DNA of 64,000 nucleotides, from contig NZ_CANNEZ010000001.1 in the NCBI RefSeq assembly GCF_947503795.1, forward strand, positions 1,417,001 through 1,481,000. Direction: 5' to 3'. The position numbers were made by a program, and so were the translations under genes. The notes beneath the pieces are model-generated. The model searched no databases. It saw only the letters and a list, made by a program, of their open reading frames with translations, and was not told the DNA's origin. This DNA is from an uncultured Jannaschia sp. Lineage in GTDB: Bacteria > Pseudomonadota > Alphaproteobacteria > Rhodobacterales > Rhodobacteraceae. This document shows, piece by piece, positions 1-10,046 of the stretch; within the stretch, counting starts at the first letter, position 1; each line of letters begins with the position of its first letter.

Positions 1-985
1 CGGCCCGGTCGCGTCCGAGCGCGTCCGGCAAAAGGTCCGGCACCGCCTCGGGCGGCGCGGTCAGGACGGCGCGGCGCAGCGCGGCCGGCGTGCCCGCGCG
101 GTCCATGTACCAGCCCAGGTGCTTGCGAGCCACGCGCCCCCCCAGCACGGGTCCGTAGAAGTCGCAGATCGCCGCGAAATGGCGCCCGACCATGTCGATC
201 AACGCCTCTCCGGTCGGAATGTCGGGCCGCCCGCCCTGGCCAAGATCGGCCGCGATCTCGGCCAGCCGCCAGGGGGCGCCCTGCGCGCCGCGTCCGACCA
301 TGACCCCCGCCGCACCCGACGCGGCGAGGGCCGCGCGGGCGCTCGCGCTGTCGAGGATGTCGCCATTGGCGATCACGGGGATGGACACGGCCTCGACGAT
401 GGGTCGGATCGCGGCCCAGTCGGCGGCGCCCTTGTAAAACTGGCACCGGGTGCGGCCGTGGATGGTCAGCATCCGGATGCCCGCAGCCTCCGCGCGGATG
501 GCCAGCGACGCGGTGTCGCGGCTTTCGTCGTCCCAGCCCAGCCGGGTCTTCAGCGTCACGGGGATCGGCACCGCGTCGACCACCGCTTCGATCAGGCGCA
601 GCGCGTGGTCGTGATCCCGTAGGAGCGCGGAACCCGAGAGGCCGCCCGTCACCTTCTTGGCGGGGCAGCCCATGTTGATGTCGATGATGCGCGCGCCGCG
701 CCAGTAGAGGAGCTTCGCCGCCTCGGCCATCCATGTGGCATCGCGGCCGGCGATCTGGACCGAGGTGCCGTCGCGATCCATGCCCAGTTCGGCCCGGTCG
801 CGGACGGAGGGCTTGGCTTCGACCATCTCGCGCGAGGCGACCATCTCGGAGACCACGAGCCCGGCGCCGAAAGACGCCACGAGGCTCCGGAACGGCAGGT
901 CGGTGATCCCCGCCATGGGGGCCAGCATCACGGGCGACGTCACTCCGAGAGCTGACAGGCGAGGATCGAGATGGGCATGGGGCAC
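1..985 (-). CDS. dusB: tRNA-dihydrouridine synthase DusB (NifR3), 3' end outside window
   Basis: This enzyme reduces specific uridines of tRNA to dihydrouridine using FMN and NADPH. The reading frame runs leftward from a GTG at 985 and leaves the window at base 1 without a stop, so the C-terminus is missing. The N-terminal part carries the family motif LAPMAGITDLPFR, followed by DINMGCPAKKV with the catalytic-loop cysteine and then TLKTRLGW, TIHGRTR and GVMVGRGAQG, all typical of the FMN TIM barrel. The GTG is chosen because GAGGACTC lies just upstream and no ATG fits better. In Rhodobacter relatives nifR3 lies divergently from ispDF and upstream of ntrBC. The divergent ispDF is seen here; ntrBC would be beyond the edge. 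Confidence 0.93.
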   Translation of the reverse strand, partial: MPHAHLDPRLSALGVTSPVMLAPMAGITDLPFRSLVASFGAGLVVSEMVASREMVEAKPSVRDRAELGMDRDGTSVQIAGRDATWMAEAAKLLYWRGARIIDINMGCPAKKVTGGLSGSALLRDHDHALRLIEAVVDAVPIPVTLKTRLGWDDESRDTASLAIRAEAAGIRMLTIHGRTRCQFYKGAADWAAIRPIVEAVSIPVIANGDILDSASARAALAASGAAGVMVGRGAQGAPWRLAEIAADLGQGGRPDIPTGEALIDMVGRHFAAICDFYGPVLGGRVARKHLGWYMDRAGTPAALRRAVLTAPPEAVPDLLPDALGRDRA

Positions 986-1176
986 GGGGCTGAGTCCTCG
1001 GGCGGGTTGCGGTGGATATAGGCGGCGGACGAACCGGGGGGCACCGGCACCGGCCCGGAGCCGCGTGCCGATACGGCATATGCACAAATTTTAGGCGCTG
1101 AGCCACCCCCATGCCCGTCCGGTTGTCACCCCCTGCCCCGACGGCTAGGACCGAAGCGACCGTGCTCGAGGCTGCC

Positions 1177-2295
1177 ATGACCCGTCCCACCGCCACAGCG
1201 CTGATCGTCGCCGCCGGACGGGGGACGCGCGCGGGGGGCGAGATTCCGAAGCAGTGGCAGATGCTCGACGGCCAGCCCGTCGCGGCGCGCGCCGTCGCCG
1301 CGTTCGACGGGCGGGTCGATGCGGTGATCGTGGTGATCCACCGGGATGATCGCGCGCGGGCGGAAGCGGCCCTGCCCGGCGTGACGCTGGTGGACGGCGG
1401 CGCGACGCGTGCTGCGTCCGTGGCTGCGGGGCTGGCGCGGGTCGAGACCGAGCGCGTGCTGATCCACGATGCCGCCCGCCCCGGCGTGTCCCACGCGGTC
1501 ATCGACGCGGTATTGACAGCGCTCGATACCCATGACGGCGCTGCGCCTGCGCTGGCGGTGACCGATGCGCTCTGGCGCGGGGGCGCGACCGTCGAAGGGC
1601 TGGCCGATCGCGCGGGGCTTCACCGGGCGCAGACGCCGCAGGGGTTCCGGACGGAGGCCATCCGATCGGCCCACGCCGCGTCGGACGGGCTGGCGGCGGA
1701 TGACGTCGAGGTGGCGTTGCAAGCGGGCCTGACCGTCGCCATCGTGCCGGGCGACGAGGCCAATATGAAGATCACGGGACCGGACGATCTGGCCCGTGCG
1801 GCGAAGGGAACGGGCATGGATATCAGGGTCGGCAACGGGTTCGACGTCCACCGCTTCGGGCCGGGCGACCACGTCATGCTCTGCGGCGTGGCCGTGCCGC
1901 ACGGTCGCGGATTGCAGGGGCATTCGGATGCCGATGTGGGCCTTCATACGGTGACCGACGCGATCTATGGCGCGCTGGCCGAGGGCGACATCGGCCGCCA
2001 TTTCCCACCCAGCGATCCGCAATGGAAGGGTGCCGAGAGCCATGTCTTCCTGCGCCACGCGATCGGTCTGGCGGCCGGGCGCGGCTACGCGGTCGGCAAT
2101 GTCGATGCGACGCTGATCTGCGAGGCGCCGAAGATCGGGCCTCAGGCCGACGCGATGCGGGTGCGGATGGCGGAAATCATGGGCGTCGAGGTCGACCGCG
2201 TCTCGGTGAAGGCGACGACGACCGAACGGCTGGGCTTCGCGGGGCGCGGTGAAGGCATCGCCTGCCTCGCCACCGTAACGCTGGTGCGGGCATGA
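1177..2295 (+). CDS. ispDF: Bifunctional IspD/IspF (MEP pathway)
   Basis: The product is 372 residues. Residues 1-213 are the cytidylyltransferase IspD (2-C-methyl-D-erythritol 4-phosphate to CDP-ME), with the nucleotide-binding motif [16 protein letters not shown] near the start. Residues 214-372, beginning at an internal Met (base 1816), are the 2,4-cyclodiphosphate synthase IspF, with GNGFDVHRF and GHSDADV metal ligands and the C-terminal [13 protein letters not shown]. Together they catalyse two non-consecutive steps of isoprenoid precursor synthesis; fusion is common in alphaproteobacteria. The ATG at 1177 is preferred to the in-frame ATG at 1111 because family similarity begins at [14 protein letters not shown]. 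Its stop overlaps the start of pgpA by four bases, so the three genes to 3235 form an operon. Confidence 0.96.
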   Translation: MTRPTATALIVAAGRGTRAGGEIPKQWQMLDGQPVAARAVAAFDGRVDAVIVVIHRDDRARAEAALPGVTLVDGGATRAASVAAGLARVETERVLIHDAARPGVSHAVIDAVLTALDTHDGAAPALAVTDALWRGGATVEGLADRAGLHRAQTPQGFRTEAIRSAHAASDGLAADDVEVALQAGLTVAIVPGDEANMKITGPDDLARAAKGTGMDIRVGNGFDVHRFGPGDHVMLCGVAVPHGRGLQGHSDADVGLHTVTDAIYGALAEGDIGRHFPPSDPQWKGAESHVFLRHAIGLAAGRGYAVGNVDATLICEAPKIGPQADAMRVRMAEIMGVEVDRVSVKATTTERLGFAGRGEGIACLATVTLVRA

Positions 2296-2774
2296 TCGCC
2301 AAGCTTGTCGCCACGGTCCTTTACTCGGGCCTTCTGAAGCCTGCGCCGGGGACATGGGGCACGTTGGCCGCCCTGCCGCTGGCGTGGTTGGCCGCACAGG
2401 GCGGCCCGCTCGTCTTCACCGCGCTGACCGCGTTGATGGTACCGCTGGGCTACTGGGCAACGGTCGAGGTCACGAAAGGTGCCGCGGATCACGATCCGGG
2501 CGAAGTGGTGATCGACGAGCTTCTGGGCGTCTGGATCGCGCTTTTGCCGGTGGTCTGGGGCGCCGCACGCGCGGGCGTCGAGGTCGAGCGGCTCTGGCCG
2601 GGCTGGATCGCGGCCTTCGTGCTCTTCCGCCTGTTCGACATCTGGAAGCCGGGGCCCGTCGGCTGGATGGACCGCCGCTCGGACGCGTGGGGCGTGATGC
2701 TCGACGACGCCGTCGCGGGTGTCATGGCGGCGGTTGGGGTGATCCTGCTGGCCGGTCTGGCGCACGCGCTGTGA
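2292..2774 (+). CDS. pgpA: Phosphatidylglycerophosphatase A
   Basis: This 160-residue inner-membrane enzyme dephosphorylates phosphatidylglycerophosphate to phosphatidylglycerol. Family motifs are visible in order: [15 protein letters not shown] near residue 17, [14 protein letters not shown] near 70 and [13 protein letters not shown] near 118, with hydrophobic spans between and a final membrane segment. The acidic and Lys/Arg residues in these blocks are those conserved in PgpA. Its ATG overlaps the ispDF stop (ATGA) and its stop overlaps the GTG of the next gene, which implies translational coupling. The order ispDF-pgpA-cinA C-terminal domain is usual in Rhodobacteraceae. Confidence 0.95.
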   Translation: MIAKLVATVLYSGLLKPAPGTWGTLAALPLAWLAAQGGPLVFTALTALMVPLGYWATVEVTKGAADHDPGEVVIDELLGVWIALLPVVWGAARAGVEVERLWPGWIAAFVLFRLFDIWKPGPVGWMDRRSDAWGVMLDDAVAGVMAAVGVILLAGLAHAL

Positions 2775-3235
2775 CCGGCGCGGAGGTTCTGGCGGCGTGT
2801 CGTGCGGCAGGCCTGACCGTGGCGACAGCCGAAAGTTGCACGGGCGGACTGGTCGCGGCCGCGCTGACCGATCCGGCGGGCGCATCCGACGTGATGCTCT
2901 GGGGTGTCGTGACCTACTCCAACGCGGCGAAGGTCGATCTTCTGGGTGTCTCGGAGGCGACGCTGGACACGAAGGGTGCCGTCTCGGAGGAGGTCGCCCG
3001 CGAGATGGCCGAGGGCGCGCGGGCGCGCGCGGGTGCGGATCTCGCCGTGTCGGTGACCGGGATCGCGGGACCGGGCGCGTCGGAATTCAAGCCCGAGGGT
3101 CGCGTCTGCTTCGGGCTGGCCACGAGCGACGCGACGCGGGTCGAGACGGTGGAGTTCGGCGCGCTCGGGCGCGACCGGGTCCGGCAGGCGGCGCGGGATC
3201 ATGCGCTGGCTCTGCTCGGGGCGGCGGCGTCGTGA
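2771..3235 (+). CDS. pncC: Nicotinamide-nucleotide amidase (CinA C-terminal domain)
   Basis: This stand-alone CinA C-terminal domain of 154 residues hydrolyses nicotinamide mononucleotide to nicotinate mononucleotide in pyridine nucleotide recycling. The signature ATAESCTGGLVAAALTD starts near residue 18, followed by VVTYSNAAK and SVTGIAGPGA. The start is a GTG at 2771, overlapping the pgpA stop by four bases (GTGA). The N-terminal molybdopterin-binding-like domain of full-length CinA is absent, which is the normal form in proteobacteria. It is the last gene of the ispDF operon and converges on the Coq10-like gene 32 bases further on. Confidence 0.93.
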   Translation: MTGAEVLAACRAAGLTVATAESCTGGLVAAALTDPAGASDVMLWGVVTYSNAAKVDLLGVSEATLDTKGAVSEEVAREMAEGARARAGADLAVSVTGIAGPGASEFKPEGRVCFGLATSDATRVETVEFGALGRDRVRQAARDHALALLGAAAS

Positions 3236-3267
3236 CGGCGCGGAGACCCACGCACCCGACCTGAGGG

Positions 3268-3723
3268 TCAGGCCGCCGCGGAACCATAGAGCGCGCGGGC
3301 GCGGTTCTCGAAGGCGCGCACGACCCGCTGCATCGCTTCGTTGAACACGACACCCACAACGCGGCCGATCAGGGCGTTCTTGAACTCGAAATCGACCCAG
3401 AAATGGATGCGGCACCCGCCCTCGATCTCCTCGAAGCGCCACTCGGATTGCAGGTGTTTGAACGGCCCGTCGAGATACTCCGTCTCGATCACGCGGGTCT
3501 CGGGATGCAAGACGACACGACTGCCGAACCGTTCGCGGAAGACCTTGAAGCTGATCACGAGGTCCGCGAGCATCACCTCGCCGTCGGGCGTGTCCTCGCG
3601 CGAGCGGATGCGTGCGGCGGCGGTCCATGGCAGGAAGTCCGGGTAGCGTTCGACATCCGCCACGAGGTCATACATCTGTTGCGCCGTGTACGGCAGGTCG
3701 CGGGTCTCGGAATGGCGGGGCAT
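3268..3723 (-). CDS. Coq10/RatA-family START-domain protein
   Basis: The product is 151 residues and belongs to the polyketide cyclase/START family that includes the ubiquinone-binding protein Coq10 and the RatA proteins. Seen in the sequence are the N-terminal [17 protein letters not shown] block, the central [11 protein letters not shown] strand and the C-terminal helix with [18 protein letters not shown]. Coq10 homologues bind ubiquinone and help its use in respiration; the toxin activity reported for E. coli RatA is not implied here. The start at MPRHSE (3723) is chosen over 3804 because the extra N-terminal 27 residues are Pro/Arg-rich and unlike the family. It is divergent from hpt, 82 bases away. 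Confidence 0.88.
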   Translation of the reverse strand: MPRHSETRDLPYTAQQMYDLVADVERYPDFLPWTAAARIRSREDTPDGEVMLADLVISFKVFRERFGSRVVLHPETRVIETEYLDGPFKHLQSEWRFEEIEGGCRIHFWVDFEFKNALIGRVVGVVFNEAMQRVVRAFENRARALYGSAAA

Positions 3724-3805
3724 GGGCGTCCTTCGGTCGGGCCTTGGGTCCGGTGCGGTCGGCGTGTTAACGCCCTTGATGCCGATTGGGTTCGCGGAGG
3801 GCAAT

Positions 3806-4342
3806 ATGGGCCAGGACTACAGCATCGACCAGATGATCTCGGCCAAGTCGATCGCCGCGCGGATCGAGGCCCTCGCCCGCGAGATCGAGGGCCGCTTCGG
3901 GGGGACCGACAAGCTGGTGGTGGTCGGCCTTCTGCGCGGGTCCTTCGTGTTCATCGCCGATCTGGTGCGCGAGCTGGACCTGCCGGTGGAGGTCGATTTC
4001 CTCGAGGCGTCGAGCTACGGCGACGCGATGGAATCCTCGCGCGAGGTGCGCATCCTCAAGGATTTGCGGGGCGAGATCGCCGGGCGCGACGTGCTTGTGG
4101 TCGAGGATATCGTCGACACCGGCCATACGCTGAGCGCCGTGGTCAAGCTCCTCTCCTCGCGCGAGCCGGCGCGGCTCGAGACGATCGCGCTGCTCGACAA
4201 GCCCAGCCGCCGGGAGGTCGATATCCGCGCCACATGGACGGGGTTCGAGATTCCGGATGCCTTCGTCGTGGGTTACGGCATCGACTACGCCCAGCGGAAC
4301 CGGAACCTGCCCTATATCGGCGAGGTCCGCCTGCCCGACTAG
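3806..4342 (+). CDS. hpt: Hypoxanthine phosphoribosyltransferase
   Basis: This 178-residue purine salvage enzyme converts hypoxanthine (and usually guanine) plus PRPP to IMP (GMP). The PRPP-binding loop [13 protein letters not shown] is present, as are the early [15 protein letters not shown] strand and the flexible-loop motif EASSYG. The start at MGQDYS is supported by GGAGG eight bases upstream; the longer in-frame extension from 3686 overlaps the divergent neighbour and has no family similarity. The stop TAG shares the tetranucleotide CTAG at 4339-4342 with the stop of the convergent membrane-protein gene. Confidence 0.95.
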   Translation: MGQDYSIDQMISAKSIAARIEALAREIEGRFGGTDKLVVVGLLRGSFVFIADLVRELDLPVEVDFLEASSYGDAMESSREVRILKDLRGEIAGRDVLVVEDIVDTGHTLSAVVKLLSSREPARLETIALLDKPSRREVDIRATWTGFEIPDAFVVGYGIDYAQRNRNLPYIGEVRLPD

Positions 4343-5973
4343 GAGAGCTGGTGCGACTGAAGCGCCATCCGCGCGATGCGCATCTCTCGCATCTCGGCGG
4401 CCGACATCTCGATCTTGGGATTGCCCATGCCGTCCACCTTGGGCAGGCCGCCCAGCTGGCGGAAGAACGAGATCAGGAGCGCCGAGGTCACCGCAATGCC
4501 GGCCACGGCCTTGAAGACATTAGGCACGGTGAGGTGCAGCGTGGCGTGGTAGATGTCGGGCGTGAAGAGATCGATCGCCAGATGCAGCGCCGGCAGCAGC
4601 AGGAAGGCCGAGACGACCAGCAGCACCGCCTTGGCGAGGCCGCCCGCCACGTTGTTCGGCCGCGACAGGAAACCGGGCAACAGGAAGGGCAGCGCCAGAA
4701 GCGTGCCGAGGCCGGCATAGGCATAGAGCGCGTGCATTGGCTCCTGCCCGTAGGAAAGCTGGGCCGCGCGGGAGGTGCGCTCGGCCTCGATCATCAGCCA
4801 GAGCATGTAGGCCGTCCCGAGAAGGCCCAGCCCGACGAGGCGCAGTACGAGCCAGTCGGCCACGAGGTAGAGCTTCATCGCCGCCCCGATGGCGGGCAGC
4901 TGGGCGCGCTTGGCGACGCGTTTCGGGATGGGGGGGAGTTCCTTGGCGACGGCGGGGATGTCGGATGTGCGCTCGGTCGTGGCGGCAACGGGCCGGGCGG
5001 ACGGTTTTTGGAACAGGAGGCCGATCATGGTGAACCACGCGAGGGTCATGGGGATCGAGATCGCGACGTAGGCCAGGACGCCGGGGCTGGCCATCAACGA
5101 GGTCATAACAAGCTCGCCGATCTCGGCTTGGTTGCGCTCGATTCCAGCCGCCGCATCCTCCATGGCCTGGGCGAAGATCGGGCCATATGCGCCCGCGACA
5201 AAGGGCATGAGTGCCAGACAGAAGAGAAGCGATTCGAGCAGGTTCCAGCCGAAGAAGTGATACCAGCGCGACGGCCGCGCGAGGACGCGCGGCGTCCAGC
5301 GAGGCGACAGGTGCATGACCGCCGCCACGAGGCCGAGTGCGGCAGCGACGATGCCCCAGATCATCGGGTTCGGCTGGGTCGCGGCGCCGTAGGCAACCGA
5401 TCCGAACATCGCGAGGCCGGTCAGGCGCAGGAAGAAAATGTGCGTGGATTCGAGCTTCGTTGACCGGACCGGCGCCTGTCGCAGGGCGGGCGCAAGATCA
5501 TCGACCGGAATGCTCTGGACGCCCGAGCCCCCGAGGGGCCCGCGTCGCACGAGGCGGATCGACGTCACGATGGCGGCGATGACCGAGACGATACCGATAA
5601 CGGCCAGGAACGAGGGATCATAGCGATTGATGACCTCCGTCGGAATTCCCGCTGCGAGGGCGCGAAGGTAGAGGGGATAGGCGCCGATCGCGCTCAGGAC
5701 CAGAAGCGCGATGATCACGAACGGGACGTGATACCACCGTGACGGCTCGCTGATCGCCTTGGGAAGAAGGCGCGGGACCGCCAGCAGCAACGGCAGCGGC
5801 AGCGTCGCGGCCATGGCAAGGAGCGTCGTCAGATGCGCGGCGGGATCGGCCAGCAGCCCGAGGGCTTGCGCGACGGAATAGAAGGTGATCGCCGCCGATA
5901 ACGCATAGCTCACGCCGACGGCGGTCAGGGCACCTTGGTGCCATTCATTGAGGGAGTAGGTCTTCTTCGCCAT
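4339..5973 (-). CDS. Uncharacterised 12-helix membrane protein with three internal repeats
   Basis: I do not recognise this 544-residue protein. It has about twelve hydrophobic spans, arranged as three units of four. Unit boundaries are marked by related loops between the second and third span of each unit: [24 protein letters not shown] and the weaker [11 protein letters not shown]. This suggests a gene that arose by internal triplication. Soluble linkers of about 40 residues, rich in Pro and charged residues, separate the units (near residues 150-185 and 320-360). The start at MAKKTYSL is chosen because the upstream six codons from a TTG lie inside a stable hairpin. No catalytic motif is visible. 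It lies downstream of the alpha-glucoside operon on the same strand and could be co-transcribed, but nothing else ties it to sugars. Confidence 0.8.
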   Translation of the reverse strand: MAKKTYSLNEWHQGALTAVGVSYALSAAITFYSVAQALGLLADPAAHLTTLLAMAATLPLPLLLAVPRLLPKAISEPSRWYHVPFVIIALLVLSAIGAYPLYLRALAAGIPTEVINRYDPSFLAVIGIVSVIAAIVTSIRLVRRGPLGGSGVQSIPVDDLAPALRQAPVRSTKLESTHIFFLRLTGLAMFGSVAYGAATQPNPMIWGIVAAALGLVAAVMHLSPRWTPRVLARPSRWYHFFGWNLLESLLFCLALMPFVAGAYGPIFAQAMEDAAAGIERNQAEIGELVMTSLMASPGVLAYVAISIPMTLAWFTMIGLLFQKPSARPVAATTERTSDIPAVAKELPPIPKRVAKRAQLPAIGAAMKLYLVADWLVLRLVGLGLLGTAYMLWLMIEAERTSRAAQLSYGQEPMHALYAYAGLGTLLALPFLLPGFLSRPNNVAGGLAKAVLLVVSAFLLLPALHLAIDLFTPDIYHATLHLTVPNVFKAVAGIAVTSALLISFFRQLGGLPKVDGMGNPKIEMSAAEMREMRIARMALQSHQLS

Positions 5974-5975
5974 GG

Positions 5976-6014
5976 GTCCGGTCCCGTCCAAAACTGTCGG
6001 ACAAGGAACCGGAC
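5976..6014 (-). promoter_or_regulatory. Hairpin abutting the start codon of the membrane protein
   Basis: Bases 5976-5985 and 6005-6014 form a ten-base inverted repeat (one G-U pair in RNA) on the transcribed strand, with a further four-base pairing inside the loop. The 3' arm ends two bases before the ATG at 5973 and would cover the ribosome-binding region. There is no T run after it, so it looks more like a translation-control or RNA-processing structure than an intrinsic terminator for the agl operon. Confidence 0.5.
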
Positions 6015-6037
6015 TCTTGCGGCCAAAACGTGACCGA

Positions 6038-7156
6038 TCAGCGGTAAAGCAGCGACACTCCGTTCCGGAACACGTGTACCTTTGCCGGATCGGCGGCCAG
6101 TTTGATGGTCTGGCCGCGCAGGTTCGGGTGGATGCCCTGAAGCTTGGCGATGACCGGATCGGCCTCGGGGGTGGCGCGCTCGAAATAGAGAAGCGTCACC
6201 TCCCCCAGCCGTTCCTCGACCTCGACGCGGCCCGCGAAGGCGTGGTCCTCGGCGTCGGTCGCAATCGCGTCCTCGGGACGGATGCCGAAGCGCACATGGG
6301 CGCCCATGTCCGACGGCTCGGTCGGCACGTTCGACGTGATCGTGCCGCCGCCCTGCATTGGCTTGATGGTGGTGACGGGGCCGGTGCCCACGATCTCGCC
6401 CTCCAGAAGGTTCATGGCGGGCGAGCCGATGAAGCGGGCGACGAATTCGCTGTTGGGCGTCTCGTAGAGCTCCAGCGGCGAGCCGACCTGCGCGATCGAG
6501 TACTTGTGCCCGTTGTCCTTGAGCGCATCGAGCACCACGATGCGGCTGGCCAGCGTCATCGCCTCGACCTGGTCGTGGGTGACGTAGATCATGGTGGAGT
6601 CGGGCATCTGCTCCTTGAGCTGCGCGATCTCGATCCGTGTGGCGACGCGGAGCGCCGCGTCGAGGTTCGAGAGCGGCTCGTCGAAGAGATAGACCTTCGG
6701 GTCGCGTACGATGGAGCGGCCGATGGCGACACGCTGGCGCTGACCGCCGGACAGGGCCTTGGGCAGCCGGTCGAGATATTCGGTCAGTTGCAGCTTGGTC
6801 GCGGCGGATTCGACGGCCTTGTCGATCTCGGCCTGCGGCATCTTGGCGATCTTGAGGGCGAACTGCATGTTCTCGCGCACGGTCATGTGCGGGTAGAGCG
6901 CGTAGGACTGGAACACCATCGCGATGCCCCGCTCGGAGGGGGGGACATCATTGACCACCTGCCCGTCGATCTCGAGCGTGCCGCCCGAGATCTTCTCCAG
7001 TCCCGCGATCATCCGCAGAAGCGTGGACTTGCCGCAACCGGACGGTCCCACGAAGACGATCAGCTCGCCGGTCGTGATGTCGAGATCGATATCCTTCAGG
7101 ACCTCGACCTCGCCGCCATAGACCTTCGATACATCGGTCAACTTCAGGTTTGCCAT
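6038..7156 (-). CDS. aglK: Alpha-glucoside ABC transporter ATP-binding protein
   Basis: This 372-residue ATPase of the MalK/UgpC type energises uptake of alpha-glucosides through AglF/AglG. It has Walker [11 protein letters not shown]-loop [12 protein letters not shown], signature [13 protein letters not shown] and Walker [13 protein letters not shown], followed by the switch His in YVTHDQ. A C-terminal TOBE/MalK-type regulatory domain runs from about residue 240 ([15 protein letters not shown] onward). The start at MANLKL is supported by GGAGGAGAAG just upstream. It is the last gene of the operon aglE-aglF-aglG-aglA-aglK read leftward. Confidence 0.93.
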   Translation of the reverse strand: MANLKLTDVSKVYGGEVEVLKDIDLDITTGELIVFVGPSGCGKSTLLRMIAGLEKISGGTLEIDGQVVNDVPPSERGIAMVFQSYALYPHMTVRENMQFALKIAKMPQAEIDKAVESAATKLQLTEYLDRLPKALSGGQRQRVAIGRSIVRDPKVYLFDEPLSNLDAALRVATRIEIAQLKEQMPDSTMIYVTHDQVEAMTLASRIVVLDALKDNGHKYSIAQVGSPLELYETPNSEFVARFIGSPAMNLLEGEIVGTGPVTTIKPMQGGGTITSNVPTEPSDMGAHVRFGIRPEDAIATDAEDHAFAGRVEVEERLGEVTLLYFERATPEADPVIAKLQGIHPNLRGQTIKLAADPAKVHVFRNGVSLLYR

Positions 7157-7242
7157 CGTCTTCTCCTCCCTCGTCGGACCCCCTCCCCCGGCGGTCCTTG
7201 TCGTTGTGGTGCGGCGTCCCGATCGGGGCGCCGCGTTGATCG

Positions 7243-8889
7243 TCAGGCCTCCTCGAGCAGCGTGTACTGCCAGGGGCCAAGATGGATGCCGCCATTGCCG
7301 ACCTGCGGGTCCTTGCCGCCGATCCCGTCGATGAAGCGCCATTCGCCGTCAGGCGTATGGGTCGTGCAGGGCTCGCCCCCGAGGTTGAACGCGCAGAAGA
7401 TGCGCCGTCCCTCGTGGACGCGGCAGAAGGTCAGCATGTCGCCATGGGCCTCGGTGCTGCGCTGGATGCCCTTGCGCAGGATGTCCGAGCGGCCGCGCAG
7501 GCCGATGATCGCGCGGTAATGGTGTAAAAGCGCGTCAGGACGCCCCTCCTGGCTGCCGACTGAATTGCCCAGATGCTCGTGTGCGACGGGCAGCCACGGC
7601 TTCGCGTCGGAGAAGCCGCCATTCTGGTTCGACGGCTCCCAGACCATCGGCGTGCGGCAGCCGTCGCGACCGACGAACTCGGGCCAGAACTCGATGCCGT
7701 AGGGGTCCTGCAGGTCCTCGTAGGCGACGCGCGCCTCGGTCAGGCCCAGCTCCTCGCCCTGGTAGAGACAGACCGAGCCGCGCAGCGCGTGGATCAGCGT
7801 CGCGTAGCAGCGCGCGCCCTGGTCATCGAGGTTCCAGCGGGTCACATGGCGCGTCACGTCATGGTTCGAGAAGGCCCAGCAGGCCCAGCCGTCGGGCGCC
7901 TTCTCCTCGAGGTTGTCGAACACCTCGACGATGCGTGCGGCGGTCAGCGGCTCCCAGGCGAGGAAGTCGAAGGCGTAGCACATGTGCACGCCCTGCCCGT
8001 CCTTGGTGTACTGCCCGATCAGCTCCATTCCGAACTGCGCGTCCCCGACCTCGCCCACGGCGGCGGTGCCGGGATACTCGTCCAGAAGCTCGCGGAACCG
8101 CTTGAGGAAGCCGAGATTTTCGGGGCGGTTCTTGGAATAGAGATGTTCCTGGTGATTGTAGGGGTTCACCGAGGGCGCGATCTTGGCATTCCGCCGCTCG
8201 GGCGGGAGGGCCGGATTGTCGCGCAGATCCTTGTCGGCGAAGTAGAAGTTGATCGTGTCGAGGCGGAAGCCGTCGACGCCCCGGTCAAGCCAGAACCGCG
8301 TCACGTCCAGAAGCGCGTCCTGCACCTCGGGATTGTGGAAGTTGAGGTCCGGCTGGCTCTCGAGGAAGCAGTGGTAGAAATACTGCTGCCGCCGCACGTC
8401 CCATTGCCAGCCGCCGCCGCCGAAGATCGACAGCCAGTTGTTCGGCGGCGTGCCGTCGGGCTTGGGGTCGGCCCAGACATACCAGTCGGATTTCGGGTTG
8501 TCGCGCGAGGCGCGGCTTTCCTGGAACCACGGATGCTCGTCCGAGGAATGGCTGAGCACGAGGTCGATCATCACCCGCACCCCCAGGCGGTGCGCCGTGT
8601 CCACCAGCCGGTCGAAATCGGCCAGCGTGCCGAACATCGGGTCGACGTCGCGATAATCGCTGACGTCGTAGCCGAAATCCTTCATCGGCGAGGTGAAGAA
8701 GGGCGAGATCCAGATCGCGTCCACCCCGAGCGACGCCACGTAGGGCAGTCGCGCCGTGATGCCGTTCAGATCGCCCACGCCGTCACCGGTCGTGTCCTGA
8801 TAGGAGCGCGGGTAGATCTGATAGATCACCCCGCCGCGCCACCAGTCGGTATCGGTGGCGGGCGAGATCTGTTCGGCGGTCGCGATCAT
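7243..8889 (-). CDS. aglA: Alpha-glucosidase, GH13
   Basis: This 548-residue cytoplasmic alpha-amylase-family glucosidase is expected to split sucrose, maltose, trehalose or similar alpha-glucosides to glucose. The catalytic triad is visible: nucleophile D211 in [10 protein letters not shown], acid/base E280 in AAVGEVGD and the transition-state stabiliser D344 in FSNHDVTR. The N-terminal [10 protein letters not shown] and [15 protein letters not shown] blocks are standard for the oligo-1,6-glucosidase group. It lacks a signal peptide, fitting hydrolysis after uptake. It sits between aglG and aglK as in Sinorhizobium and Rhodobacter agl clusters. Confidence 0.95.
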   Translation of the reverse strand: MIATAEQISPATDTDWWRGGVIYQIYPRSYQDTTGDGVGDLNGITARLPYVASLGVDAIWISPFFTSPMKDFGYDVSDYRDVDPMFGTLADFDRLVDTAHRLGVRVMIDLVLSHSSDEHPWFQESRASRDNPKSDWYVWADPKPDGTPPNNWLSIFGGGGWQWDVRRQQYFYHCFLESQPDLNFHNPEVQDALLDVTRFWLDRGVDGFRLDTINFYFADKDLRDNPALPPERRNAKIAPSVNPYNHQEHLYSKNRPENLGFLKRFRELLDEYPGTAAVGEVGDAQFGMELIGQYTKDGQGVHMCYAFDFLAWEPLTAARIVEVFDNLEEKAPDGWACWAFSNHDVTRHVTRWNLDDQGARCYATLIHALRGSVCLYQGEELGLTEARVAYEDLQDPYGIEFWPEFVGRDGCRTPMVWEPSNQNGGFSDAKPWLPVAHEHLGNSVGSQEGRPDALLHHYRAIIGLRGRSDILRKGIQRSTEAHGDMLTFCRVHEGRRIFCAFNLGGEPCTTHTPDGEWRFIDGIGGKDPQVGNGGIHLGPWQYTLLEEA

Positions 8890-8899
8890 GCGAGGACCC

Positions 8900-10045
8900 T
8901 TACTTGACGGAGCCGGCCAAGAGGCCGCGCACCAGGTAGCGTTGCATCGTGAAGAACACGATCAGCGGGACGGCGATCGACACGAAGGCCGCAGCCGCGA
9001 GGATGCCCCAGTCGCCCCCGCGCGATCCCAGGAGATCGTCGGCGATCTTGACCGTCATCACCCAGCTTTCCGAGTTCGACGGCAGGAATACTTTCGCCAC
9101 CAGCAGGTCGTTCCAAGTCCACAGGAACTGGAAGATGGCGAAACTCGCGAGTGCCGGGAAACTGAGCGGCAGGACGATCTTGGTGAACACCTGGAAGTCG
9201 GTCGCACCATCGACCTTCGCGCTCTCGATGATGTCGCGCGGCAGGCCGACCATGTAGTTCCTGAGCAGGTAGATCGCGAGTGGTAGGCCGAACCCCGTAT
9301 GGGCGAACCATATCCCGTAGAAGGACTGCCCGATCCCGATCTGATTGTGGAAGGTCAGCATCGGCACGAGGGCGAGCTGAAGTGGAACGACGAGCAGACC
9401 GACGATGATCGCGATGATTGTCCCTCGGAACGGGAAGTCCATCCACGCCAGCGCGTAGGCCGCGAAGGCCGCGATGAGGATGGGAATGATCGTCGCCGGG
9501 ATGGTGACCGTCAGCGTGTTGATGAAGGCCACGTCCATCCCGTTCGAAAAGAGGATCGTGTCGTAGTTTTCGGTCGAGAAGTTCGGTGGCACCTCGGACG
9601 CGAAATAGAGCGTCGGGTTTCGCCTTGGCGCCTCCTCGCCGGGGTCGAGATAGACGTAGTCGCCATTGGCCTCGACCGTCAGGGTGCGGCCGCGGACCAG
9701 CTCCCCGGTCTCGCCGGGCGCGAAGGCGTTGGGTTCGGCGCGGCGGCCACCGAAGGCCGTGACCTCGCCCGAGCCGTCTTCGCCGAAGACGTTGCCCTCG
9801 AGCATCCAGCCCTCGGGCGTCTGCGTGAACTCGCCCTCGGCTCCGACGGCGAAGTTCTGGGCCACCGGGAAGGGTGACTTCCACCACCCCGATCCGGTGA
9901 TCGCGTCCCGGTCGCGGAAGGACGACACAAGGAGGCCGATCGTCGGGATCAGCCAGAGCACCACGAGGAAGATCACCGATAGATTGGTGACCAGCGAGAG
10001 ACCGGACTTGGCGCCGGCGATTCCGTCGTCGGTTGCGGCGGCCAT
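8900..10045 (-). CDS. aglG: Alpha-glucoside ABC transporter permease AglG
   Basis: This is a MalG-type inner-membrane permease of 381 residues. The EAA loop that contacts the ATPase is visible as IIESAKVDGATDFQVFTKI. Between the first membrane span (about residues 20-45) and the second there is an insert of about 100 residues, rich in Gly, Glu and Asp, predicted to be periplasmic. Such an insert is characteristic of AglG rather than MalG. The stop lies ten bases before aglA and the start is two bases from the aglF stop, so the genes are translated as one operon. Confidence 0.92.
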   Translation of the reverse strand: MAAATDDGIAGAKSGLSLVTNLSVIFLVVLWLIPTIGLLVSSFRDRDAITGSGWWKSPFPVAQNFAVGAEGEFTQTPEGWMLEGNVFGEDGSGEVTAFGGRRAEPNAFAPGETGELVRGRTLTVEANGDYVYLDPGEEAPRRNPTLYFASEVPPNFSTENYDTILFSNGMDVAFINTLTVTIPATIIPILIAAFAAYALAWMDFPFRGTIIAIIVGLLVVPLQLALVPMLTFHNQIGIGQSFYGIWFAHTGFGLPLAIYLLRNYMVGLPRDIIESAKVDGATDFQVFTKIVLPLSFPALASFAIFQFLWTWNDLLVAKVFLPSNSESWVMTVKIADDLLGSRGGDWGILAAAAFVSIAVPLIVFFTMQRYLVRGLLAGSVK

Positions 10046-10046
10046 G

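Noticed and set aside
3403-5463. 686-codon open frame on the plus strand across hpt and the membrane protein
   Set aside because: It crosses three real genes and is Arg/Gly-rich without recognisable motifs, so it is a high-GC shadow.
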